NCBI GenBank assembly: GCA_031763025.1
Contig: JASSKH010000031.1
Location: 558,001-622,000, forward strand
DNA: 64,000 nucleotides
Origin: Macrocystis pyrifera
Taxonomy: Eukaryota > Sar > Phaeophyceae > Laminariales > Laminariaceae
Reading direction: 5' to 3'
The position numbers and the translations under genes are program-made. The notes below the pieces were generated by a model. The model ran no database searches, was not told where the DNA came from, and saw only the letters and a list, made by a program, of their open reading frames with translations. Below are positions 42,184-53,800 of the stretch, in pieces (positions within the stretch are counted from its first letter, which is position 1; every line of letters begins with the position of its first letter).

Positions 42184-44689
42184 ATGCCGACATGCAGTGG
42201 AGTGCATGGGAATGTGTACCGCATATCGCAATATATTCAAGATAGCATACCCCTGGGACGTGTTTTTTTTTTGCTGAGGTTTTCTCCAGAGCAAGGTGCA
42301 GGGTTAGGGGTTAGGGGCACACACAACGAAAATGATGGCTTTAGAATGATCTCGACGAAATCGTTCTGTGGGCGCATCGCTCGATGTTTGCACCCTCTCC
42401 GTGTTGTAGTCGAGATATTACTGTACTACACTACTACACTGGTGCTTTTGCCGCCGCCTGTGTCGGTTACAGGGTCCGCAGTAGGTCTGTCGGGGATCTA
42501 CCCAAAGTACCAGTGCAATCAATCCAACTGTCTAAGTTGCTGCATGTCGTTCCATGAGCCGTCATTAGGTGCCTCGTACCGAATTTGCGAAGCGAAAGGA
42601 AGAACGAAAAGAGCAAATGCAGCACACAGAGTGCACGGTAAATTTGGAGCGAATCACGGTATGTTCGAATAGGCCCTGATCAAAAGGAGTCATTATGCGT
42701 AAGGCTTCTGGTCGCGTGCTTGTCAAAAGTTGAGCGACGGATCAGAACTCGAAAAGCCAAGCCGGTATCGGTACGTCCGATAGATGGCGACATACCCGTA
42801 AGCCTGTGCTGAAGCCCGCAAAGCGAAACGCCTGTACCAGCAGCGGTACAGTATTGTTGATCGTCAAGGTCGACATTGTGGTGCTGCGAGTAACTTAGGG
42901 AGACGCATCCTGCAGTAAGGGTACCAACCTAAACACCTTGAGGCCCCTCGTCCCCGCTTGTGGGACTCCATACGTCCATGCCTGCAGTAGGTCGTAGCAC
43001 CCAGCAGGCGACTTTGAGGAACATTTCAACACCATGATGACGCGTTCTACGGTAGAGGTAGCACAGTTCCGCTACTATTTTGTTTTCTGAATGACGGGTG
43101 TCCTTAACTCAAAATCGACGCAATGAAAATCCTGTTTCGAAAGATGACCTTTTGTATACTTAGGCCATGAGATTGTTCATCGGGATGCGATTTGATTCCA
43201 ACTGAGTCAGTTTTCGTGTAAGGTATGGAGCTCCTCACGTTAAGAGCCTCAGAAAATTTAGGGTGAACCTCTGTCGCAGAACGCCTCTGGTCTGCACCCA
43301 ATCCCATGAGCCTTGTATTTCACGCATAATATTGTGAATGACACATCCCGTCCAGATATGTATCTCCGGGGCGACCTCTCCCCCTTCGTACTACAGCAGC
43401 CATACCCTTTAAGGTCTCCTAACCAACTGAAGCGTCGTATACAGCTCACAAGGATCTAGACTACCACAAAGTAGTTTGTCGGTTGCAATATTTATGGACC
43501 CCCGAAAGTGAGCGTGCGTGGGCCCAAACGTGCAAACCCCTACCGCTACATATGTACGGCTTATGGGCTGGAGTGCCGTGTGCGTGCGGACGACGCAAGC
43601 GTGTTTTTGCTTCGCTTTGGGTTCAGAAGCCGTGCTGTAGATGAACGTAGCTGGCTTTATCGAAGAGCGTGTCATTGAGTTGGCACTCTCGCGTGGGCCG
43701 TTCGTGAGACAGACGTACCAGGTCTCCCACGGCGTATTTTGCACTGAGGAGGCCTCCTGCCCAGACGGTAAACGTCCACGATGGAGGGCGATGGTTCCTC
43801 GATGGCGATGGTTCCTCGATGGTTCCACAGGGAAAATACTTCCCCCGCCTGACATGGACTGCTGATGTGCGCCTACTGTAGTGCGGATGCTGGTGCACAT
43901 CTCACGCCTACCCGGGTGAAAGAACTACTGCTTGCTTTAGTTTTACTTGTGTGACACTATTAGGCGAATACTCGCTCGTTTAGCGTCAGGGCTCGGTGAA
44001 ACACCGTGTGCCTTGTGTTGCTGCTGCTGGCTAGAACAGAACCTTGCCAGGGCTCATTTGTTGCGTCTTTCTGCACAACCTGCCTCTGTTCTCCGTGAGG
44101 GATTGTCGCTTGAATTACGTTGATTCAGGGGAACACCGAACACGTGGTTGACCTTTAGCTACGAGACGACTGAACACCCTCTTATCGTACATGGGTCGTC
44201 GCCCCTCATGGTGTTCGCGCACTCATCTTTCTATTTGGTGCGCGAGGCCCTGGAGTTGCTCGACGTTGGCGATTTTTGGCCACCTTGTCATCTCCTCTGA
44301 TCAGAAACTTTGGCGAAAAATGTGTTTGGGTTGCCTCTTCTCATGTAACATGACGGTTGCTGTTGTCGTTATTGTTGTTTTTGTTTATGGTGTCGGTGTA
44401 AGTAATTTTCGTTTCGTGGATCGGGAATTCTGACAAGAAACACGAGAGGCCAAACAACGAAATGCCAAAACTATGAAATGCCTCCGCCCTTCCCAGGACA
44501 ACTCTTTTGGTGTCTTGACTAGTTTAACCCGTCTAGACTTGCGCGCTAAGATTGACGACCCTGTTGTAGGAAACGTATACGGGCACGTTTTGCAGCAGTT
44601 TACCGGTTAAGAATCAGCTCGAAGTCTACGAATCTTTTTTTGGGAACATTCCTTGACATACGGCTATCCCGCTAACTTTCTCTTTCCAG
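42184..44689. other. upstream flank of the EsV-1-7 gene, 5' exons unresolved
   Basis: Missing upstream exons of the gene starting at 44,690 should lie here or further 5'. One candidate, 42,520-42,620 (+), reads CNQSNCLSCCMSFHEPSL and a later Cys, with C-x4-C spacing but 18 residues to the next Cys and Lys in place of His. I could not connect it by splice phase. Confidence 0.3.
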
Positions 44690-44875
44690 GAGGTCCCCGG
44701 CGAGGACCACCGTATGGACGGCATGCTGCTCGAGGAACCCCCACAGCCTCTCGGTCTTCCACCACCTCCCCCCCATGCTGAAGGCCCCGCGGCTGCGGAC
44801 GCTCCTTCGTCTCGAGATATTCCGAGCATCTGCCAGGGTGTGGGGTGCAACCGACAGGCGAAATTCGGATATGAG
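44690..44875 (+). CDS. EsV-1-7 gene, exon 1 of those found
   Basis: Acceptor TTTCCAG before 44,690, donor GAG|GTGGGA, phase 0 at both ends, 62 codons. It starts with VPGEDHRMDGM, which fits the last part of a repeat with Gly in place of Cys3, then a Pro/Ala-rich linker, then the first half of a repeat, CQGVGCNRQAKFGYE. Confidence 0.75.
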
Positions 44876-47800
44876 GTGGGATGGCTGCAGCACATGTTTG
44901 GCCGAAATCCCTGACCTGGCTATTCCGACTTCATGGTACAGCAGCAGTCACGTGTGTAGGTGCTTTGGGAGATAGAGGAAGTTAGCAGCATTCGCTCCGT
45001 CAAGCATGAACCACGCAGGCGTTCGTTTGTGTACATATTTCCGAGTGGCTCGCAAAATCCCGCTGCTGATACTCTTAGAGAAATGCTGGTCGTTCTTGCC
45101 GAGTCTTGCAAGGACAAGAGTGAAGACATGCCCCGGTCACATTGGCGAAAGACAATCAGGGAGTACCCAGTGTGAACTGCAAAGTAGCCCGCGCCAAAAT
45201 GATAAGCTCAAAATCCGGTAACCACGGCAAAACAAGTGGCGCGAAACTGCTACACACCCACATCCCTCGCAGCTGTGTGCAAGCGTGACTGCCTTGCCCA
45301 CTGCACCAGATGCGACCGTCTACAGTACATGCATGGCACCCTCGTCGAAATAGAGACGGCAGGTTCGCGATGCATGTGCTGTTGGCTATGAAAGAGATTG
45401 CTCCGCCAGGGCTTTTGCCGATCTTTGATATTTTTATCATGTGCATTGGGAGATAGAATGATCGGTGAGGAGTATGCCCGCGTGGCGTTCCTCTCTCCGT
45501 CTCGGGAGATGATGGGTTTTTCCCTCTATTTCGTATCGTCAACCAGGTAGGTGCTCACAAAATAGAGCCCGCTAACCCCATGCCAAGTTAAAACGATGAA
45601 ACCTCAGGTCGTTGGCCCGTGTCCGTTCTGAATGGGGCGCAAGCGATTTGCACTGTGGTTTGCTCCAGCAGTAGTTCGCACCGCTTGGTGAGAGAGCCGC
45701 CTCCATGCTGTGCGGAGAATAACGTGCATACTGGTCTAATGGTGTGATGCTGCACGCATACAGGTCACGATCTACTGTATATGATCTAGATCATAAGTTG
45801 GCGTTGTGGTATGTTGTGCACGGTTGGTATGAAACAGATTCAACCCTGAATCGTGTGCTAGAGCATGTAGATTTTACGGCTCCCACCCGGAAACATGGGG
45901 CTAAATGATACAGATCGGGAGTGTATCTACTCGGAAATGTCTCGATGATGGTGTGTATTAATAAATGTGATACAAGTATGATCTATCTGGTTGGTCCGAT
46001 ATGTGTAACTACTAAACAGTGATTTATCGGCTAGGTGACACTGTCAAGCTGATGTATCCTTTGAGCAGAATATGACGCAAAACGACGTTTATTTTTTTAT
46101 CAGCGTCTCACCATGCTAGCGTACATTCCACAATACGTCGCTTTATCGATATGTCGCTGCAACGTGCTGCAAGCCAGCAGTTGGTTTTCACTCAATGTAG
46201 GACGCTATCACGCAGCCTGTGGAAAACTGACGCATCCAGTTGGTGACGCCGGCGTGGTCCTGACGGTCCTACTGGTGTTGCGCCGCTGTGAATAGCACTC
46301 CCCAAGCACCGACAGCACAGTCGCTGCTATCACCAACACTAATTGCTGCTATTTTTCGCAGGGGGCGACCCAGACAGCATGCGCACGGCACCGACTAGAA
46401 TCAATGGTATTACGGACCGCGAAGGGATGCGAGACGCCCAAGTGCCACCGCGCCGCTTTCTACGGTACGTTCTGCGTGGTGATGTTTTCGGACAGGCGAA
46501 AGTCAGTAGTTTTTACGAATTGACCCGGCTTAGACCTTACCCCCATATGGGTGATAGTCGTTATTCACTAAATCCTACGGCGGTCGGGGTTAAGGCTAGT
46601 ATTTGGGGATTTCCTAGGCGGTCTGGGTTGAGGTTAGGGGTAAGGCTAGATTACAATCAAGGGTTTTTCAAAATACTTGTTGGAGCTGATCGATACAGCC
46701 CTCGTGAGAGTCATGTTGGATTCATTTCCTTAGGGTACCCCGCCGGTCGCAGCGGAACATTTTGCTTCTAAATTCAAATGCGGTGGCACAAATATCAACG
46801 TATGAAGTGAACGATGCTGCCACCGTCGGAGTCAAGTGTCTTATATGTATATGTGCGTGTGTATTCCCATGCTATAGTTGAATACGCCATGCTTTTAATT
46901 ACACGGTTTTTTCACCCAGGCCAGTCGAGCAGGATACTTGACACCTGTCTCTCCTGGAGGGAGGTCGTTCCTATAGTGCTTCGTCGACCGTGTCGCTTGT
47001 TCGTCTGTCGGCAACAGACGGCCTGTGCATCGCAAGCGAAAAGGTTATATGGTATGGTTTAATTTGGTTTGAGATGTTACTTGTTCGTTAATCAGAAGTA
47101 GGCCCAGGCGTACATTGCAGGAGAGTCATGGATATTGTTCGACTGGTGGCCGTTTCGGATTTGACGCTGGACACGCTGCAGACTTCCTATACCGGCCTGA
47201 CTGCGGCAGAAGTTTTACGCTTATAAACAAGGCACTGGTGTTTGGCAACGATCCAATGGTAGCCGTTTCATAGGAGCACTTGACCGCACGAATAGTTGTT
47301 GACCGAACGCCAAACTAGCATCAGTGGCTTTTGTGTGAAGGGGATACTCTTCCTAATGTTCAAACGAAGTAATATATGAAAAGAGGAGTGCTCTCCAGCC
47401 TGAATGTCTTAGAGCCTGGTGTCCTGTCATCGCATGCGTGATCAGAATGTCCTTTATCCTTGGCCCTTTGTCAGGTGTCGATGTGAAACAAGAAGCGACG
47501 GCGTGCGGCATTCACAAAACTCGAGGCATGGTCGACCTCAAGCACAAGCGCTGCGAGGTCGTGGACTGCGTCCGTCATCGAGTATACGGCGTGCCCGGCG
47601 GCAAAGTGAGGTTTTGCACTGGTGGCTCGAAACGCAGTACGACATGGCAGTTACATTTTTCACGAGATTTGTGGGATGAAGGCTTGCAGCGGTGGCAAAT
47701 TACATTTCCCGCAACACGTTGAGCCAACGGTATTATTTACGCGGCAAGGTCGAAGTCGGGGCTTTGAGCCCTGCCATATTGTGGGGTTGTTTAATTTGAA

Positions 47801-50800
47801 CAAAATTGACGGGTGAGAGCGCATAGCGTTGGTGGGCAACTAGAAAGCAGAGAGAAAAGAAAGGTCCAAGATAATACCTGGAATGAAGAAAAAAACGTAA
47901 TGTAATCATAGCGACGAAGTAGCGGGGTGGCTCTGGCTTCGATTGTGGCCTGAGTTGACTCAGTTAGTGGACGTTTTTTGTTGAGCCGTCCTGGCGCCTA
48001 TTCTGCGTCGCAGGATTTCCGTGAGGAGGCATGTTTCGTTTTTCCTCGTATTGGGGGTGGCGTCTGTTCAGAACAGATGTTTTGGGGATTTACCATTCCC
48101 CAAGTTTCAATTGGTATCGAGATACATGTACGGTGTTTCCCAATTTCGCTCGTTGAGGACAGTTGGCTTCTGCGGACACTCTTCTTGCAGAAATGCGGAA
48201 CATAGCCGGCGTTTTGGTGACACTATGGGATTTTCGGACCTTGATTGTGTGTGCAGCGCGCTCGAGCCATAAATGTGCCTGTCGCACAGCTTCTGGAACA
48301 GATTGTTGAATCGTATCGGGTACCGTAATATCTTTAGCAGATGGCTTGAGATTGGTGTGATGTTGGCAATGGAGCAAACGTCGACAGCCTCGGCCATCGA
48401 AATGTTTATTCTGAATGGTCTTTGTACAGATACCTTGTACTGTATTCACGTTCACGCTGGCGTAACCGCGTGGTCTATGAGTCGTCGACGAATCCAGCAT
48501 ACAAGAAATTGGGTTTCTATATCGTATCTGACACAAAACTTCTTGCTGGCGTCAGGCGAGGTTTTGCTCGCGCCACAAGGAGCCTGGGATGTGCAACGTC
48601 GTGTCGAGAAGATGTTCCATTGAGGGTTGCTCAAAGATCCCGACCCACATCTCGGAGGTGAGCTCTCAACTATGGCTTCCTTAGGTTGACATCGTGTGCT
48701 ACGGCCAACCTTCGCGGCATTGTCCGTTGTTGTTTTCAAGGAAGCCAGCATCGAGCAGCGAGCATCGAGCAGCGAGGGAAGGAATGCCACACCATGTTCA
48801 CTAATGATCACTAATAATTGGACGCACAAATAATCGTCGAATCGGCACCTGTTTAACAGCCGCCATAGTCACGGCAACGGCGAGCTCTGTAGCGATCGTC
48901 AGGGTCCCACGACGAAAATCCTAGAAGAGGTCACATCTCTCTAACGGTCATCATCACAAACAAACCAGTGGGGTTGGATTTCTGGACGAATATACGAAAA
49001 CGTGGTTTTTCAACTTGACCCCCCTGTCTGGGTCTCGAAAATAGATAGTGGGATGCCGGATTTACGTTTTCGTACACCCCTGCAATGGTCGATTTATTAA
49101 AGTTAGGGCAACGGAATGGACCACAAACACCCTAACACGTGACTGCCGCCGAGGAATGCCATGAGCAACGTAAGAGGGAATCGGGGGTGCTAGTTGTTTC
49201 GCCGACTCTTCAGTTTTGCGATGTTTCATATATGGCCGCGATGAGCCCCCACAGCGGAGGGGAATGGCGGCATGCCCTTTCGATGGCGGGAAATTTTCAG
49301 AGGACCTCTGTCGGCATTCCCTCATCCACTAGCAACGATTGGTGGAGAAGGTGCTGGCCGTGGGGGTTGGGCAGTCGTGCAACAATGTTAGCGACGGGGT
49401 TCACGGTGTATCTACTTTCCTGGTGTTTACCCTGGCAGAGGGATTTTATCATCGCCCACCGGTCGTCAGTGAACATGTTGTCTATCTTCGTAGCGATCAC
49501 TTGCAGCCGGGGTCGACCGGAAGGTCATAGCCCTTGGTAGCCCAGGAAATAACCTCTTGGTACCGTACACAGCGTTTGAATGCTGCAACACGGCAGTTCT
49601 CTTCGGAGCGGCAAGAAGGTACTCGCCATCGCACAATGCCGGGCGCCGGCTACTCCGAAACCTAAATCGCTCCTTCCCCTGCGCTTTTTGTTTTCGTGTT
49701 TTGTGGGTGTTTCAGGTGGACAAAAGCTATCGAGTGTGCACTAGCCATAAGACGGAAGGGATGATCAATATTTCCACCAACCGAGCTTGTGACGCTCCCG
49801 AGTGCTCGAGGAACCCGATATTCGGGTGAGTGGTGTGGAAACTGCCCGTGGACAGGGCTACGGACCTCAGTATCCGTTGTTTTTCATGGTCCAGTCACTC
49901 CATTGTGGTATATATTTACCGCGGCTATAGCGCACGTGCAGTGTTTGGTAAAGGGGGCTTTTGAGAGCATGAGCAGTGACTTTTAGCTTGCCGACATAAC
50001 ACAACCCTCGTCTTGGTCGGAACATAAGCCCTTCTTCATTGGCAGTCAAGTTCTTGTTTTGATTTTGACCAAGTTGCTTGACGATGACTGAAGGGTCGGT
50101 GTTTCGGCTATCCTGGCTATGGTTATGGCTTCTACTACGGGTACGGGTAAACCCACGAAAGAGGGAGGCAACCTTCTCAAAGGGTCGTAGATGTTTCAAT
50201 CATGTCCGCCGTACTGAACACACTGCTGCTGCTGCTGCCCCCGTGATGGTTTTATGTTCACGCCTTTGGGGCTCCAAGAAAACCTCGGCGAAATTTTTGT
50301 GAAGATTGCAGCATTAGCCACATCCAGTCGAATACGCTGCTTCCTCGGTTAAGGTATGATGAACTTAGCGTCCGACCAACCCCGAGCAGGCACGCACGGA
50401 GTTGTTGCACACGCGAGGAGTATGGTTGAGGTATGATATGTGCTCAATCTGGGACGCTGGCGAGACCGCACGTCTCATTTTGTTCGTCGGATCACCGAAT
50501 GCCAAAACCCCCTGAAGACATACGCCTTGCACGGTGCGGTGCTATAATATATGGTGTGTTGTGTGCAAATTTACGTTCGTAACAACGCCGATAGCATGCC
50601 GTGTGTATCAGGGCAATGTCAACATAGTAGCAGGGGTACCACTTTTTGGGTGATTATTTTCTGGCCGGTTAAAATCCCGACGTTTGTGTCCACAGTTTAG
50701 TATGATACTCCTACTAATGGAGTAGCTGTTTTAGGACTAGCGCATAGAAATCTAGTTGGGATCGCGCGAACAAACGTCTTTGCAGTCATGGTTACTTCCA

Positions 50801-53800
50801 CGGCATGATTCGGGTGCGATGTTTAGCTAGCTATAATCCGGTTAGGGTTAGCAAATGAGACACCGCCTTTGCCATGGCAGTGGTCATAGTGTCATGATAT
50901 GATTATCTGGCATCTTGAACGGCAGGTTTGAGGGGCAGCGAAGCAGTCGATGCGCGGCTCACAAAGAGGAAGGGATGGTGGACGTCAAGCACGCTCGCTG
51001 CGTGAATCCAGACTGCAGCAAAGTCGCGGCCTACGCGTTCGAGGTGATCGTTAATTAATCCTGACACGTTAATGGTTTGAGCGGATGCGAACCCTGCCGT
51101 ACTCATAGAGGCCGTTATTGTACCCAGCATGTGGGTCTTTGTTTTGTTGAACTGTGAGCCCTCTTTGGGACCCAAGAAAACTCTCCATGAAACTGAAACG
51201 TTCCCGAGACAATACAAGCAGTATGCGCCCACCCAGTTGCACAGCTACTGGCGTTGTTGTTCGCTTACTAAGCATACTTTGGTAATTGTTGTTGCTGTTG
51301 ATGCTGTTGTTGGTGTCGTATGTCGGTTACTGCTCGTGTCATTAGCCAATCGATCACCACACTGTAGCCGATGCTGCCATCAATCTAATATTTGTGCGTA
51401 TTTTTTCCCCTCCCAACTTCCACAAGGGTATACAGGCTACCTTTGCTCTTACCGGTCACGAATATCTTCGCTTACCGTAAGGTGTAAGCGTCAACGTTGA
51501 CAGGATTGATAGGTGAAGGTATCGGTTGGGCTACGGATGTGTGCCTTTACTCCGTACCTGGCACGTGGTTTCGCCTTTCAGCAGGGCTCAGGCCTACCCT
51601 ACGTAGTGCTTTCGGGGTATTTCATCGCCGTGTCTGGAAGTGGCATAGTCCAAGGCGCTCTTGCAACGTATGTGATGGAACGCACTTGCGTTGAACCTGT
51701 GTTTGGTTGTGCTTTTCCGGCAGGTATCTTCAGGGTAGAGAAGCGAACGGAATTTGTTCAACGCGGTTGAAACAAGCACCATTCTTGACGTGATCGACAT
51801 TCCGATGTCATTATTTCGTGTATGTTTCGCCTCAGGGGGAGAAGCCCCGGTTCTGCTTTGGGCACAAGGAGGCGGGAATGCTGAGCATGAAGCACAGAAG
51901 GTGTGCACAGCGCCCGTGCACGAGGCAACCCGTGTTCGGCTTCGTCGGGGGCAAGGTACGCCGAAATTGTTTGTGATGCGTTGCAATACCCCGGCCGCAT
52001 GGGTTGGCATGACTCAGGCTACGGTAGGGGGTGCAAGCTCTCTTATTTTAGCTGAGGCCCCGCACTTGAGGAGCCCTATTCCGCCACTAACACCTGACTT
52101 TGAGGAACGAAGCAATGTATGTGCGATCCGATGAACAATCCCGTGGCTTGCTGTGGGTACACAACCAGGCACATTCAAATAATATTCTATGCTACAGTAG
52201 TCCTGCGATACAATGGTTGGGTAGTGCCTCAATTGGGGGGACCATGAGGCAGACAATGCTATTGCCAAAGAGGGCTACGGACGCATGCTACTATACTACA
52301 GTAATAAGGTATACACTATTTTTGTGAGACTCCTCACTTGAGGTGCTCGGTATACAGGCGCGCACAAAACCCTGGGTGATAAAAGATGTACGCTCAGCAT
52401 ACGACCACTCCCATGGTGTGCTGCAGGCATGTATCGATTTTGTCTGTTAAAGCAAAAGTATGTTTATAATGGGTACTGCAGCTTCTCAGTTGAGAAGCGC
52501 CGCATCCCAGGAATGGTTCGACCAACACGAGTTTTATTATTAACGATATAGCCCTGCATGGTAGCACGCGTTTAAGCCTTTAAGCCTGTCCTAGCACGCT
52601 CCGTCTCTGTTCCTTTGTGTTCGCTTGTGTGTAATTTCGTTTGTTTTCTCACCGGGCGAGGAAGCGTTGCCGGCGTGAGACGATGGTTTTGCTACTGAGG
52701 ACCATAGTAAATAGGACCAAATATTGTTGGTAAAAATAGGTAAATATATAGGTGTTTATGTACACAATAGGTCCTAGTAAGTATGGACCCCCGTAATAGC
52801 CCCCATCATGCTTTTTCTGTCAGGTATCTTGTGTACAGGTGTTCGGGTATGCCGTCGCGACAACGCCGCCCGTGCCGTTCCCGCCTTTGAGCTCGTGATA
52901 ACTCTACGCGCTATACGCTCAAACGATCAAGCCTAACCACCTTGCTTCGTAGTGCTGTTCGTTTTATTCGGTTTCTTGGGCACTCCGTGGTATGCTTTCA
53001 ATGCGGCAGCGCTACGAGCTCTTGCCGGTGCCACAACGGTCAACGCTGCAGCTCTCGTGGTTCGATTTATGCTTAGACATGCCTGATTATGCCGATGCGT
53101 TTTTTTTTGCTGCCATGAAGGTACTGCATGATGAAGGCTGCTGTTGGCCTCGTTGCAGTCACAGAGAAAGGCGGTAGAAGAGCTGCGGTCAATACCCAAC
53201 GAAGAATTGCCTTACCCGTAGTAAATATAACAATCTCTGGCGGGTACTTCACCCAAATAAATGCGGTGCAACTTGAGCCAATGAGCTCCATTCAACTCAT
53301 GTAAGTAATTTATTTAAACGAAACCTGTGTGTTTTTATGGGGGGGGGGGGGGGAAGCACTACACTGCCTTTTCGTTTTTTGGGAGACTTCGTGGTTTGTC
53401 CTCAACAGTGAAATTCATTATTACGGGGGTCCATAGTTAATGGGACCAAATTATTTTAGGAAAAATAGGTAAATATATAGGTTTCTACGTGAACCATGGA
53501 TCCTATTAACTATGGACCCCCGTAACAGTCTGTTTTTAAACCATTCCCGACAGCGTATTCATTTTTTCTGTCCGTGTTAGGCTACGCTGTGTTCGGGGCA
53601 TAAGGTGGACGGGATGCAGAAGGTGCTCGACAAATTCTGTTCAGCTCCGGCATGCAGAAAGCTTCCCACTTTTGGGAGTGAGGACGGCAAGGCCACGGCA
53701 TGCGCAAGTCACAAGACCCTCGTGAGTCTCACTTTGTACAGGCGTGTCGTTGCCGTATTACCCCACGTGTAGGCCAATACGACTGTGTCGGTCGTCTGAG

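Noticed and set aside
43861..44095. Short segments with acceptor- and donor-like borders and several Cys
   Set aside because: The spacing does not match the repeat, with C-x2-C in place of C-x2-H.
44191..44433. Possible upstream EsV-1-7 exon (CARPWSCSTLAIFG)
   Set aside because: Cys1-Cys2 spacing is five, there is no donor at the expected place, and no phase link to exon 1.
45240..45360. Cys/His-rich stretch (CLAHCTRC) as an extra exon
   Set aside because: No GM phrase, wrong spacing, and the phase does not fit between exons 1 and 2, which join perfectly without it.
46343..46771. A 142-residue ORF in one frame
   Set aside because: A different frame of 46,362-46,464 gives Cys/His spacing and splice phases that fit the neighbouring exons exactly. 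The longer ORF is a shadow.
50836..50852. Interstitial telomere repeat (GGTTAGGGTTAG; also 42,300)
   Set aside because: Only two units each; within chance expectation for 64 kb.
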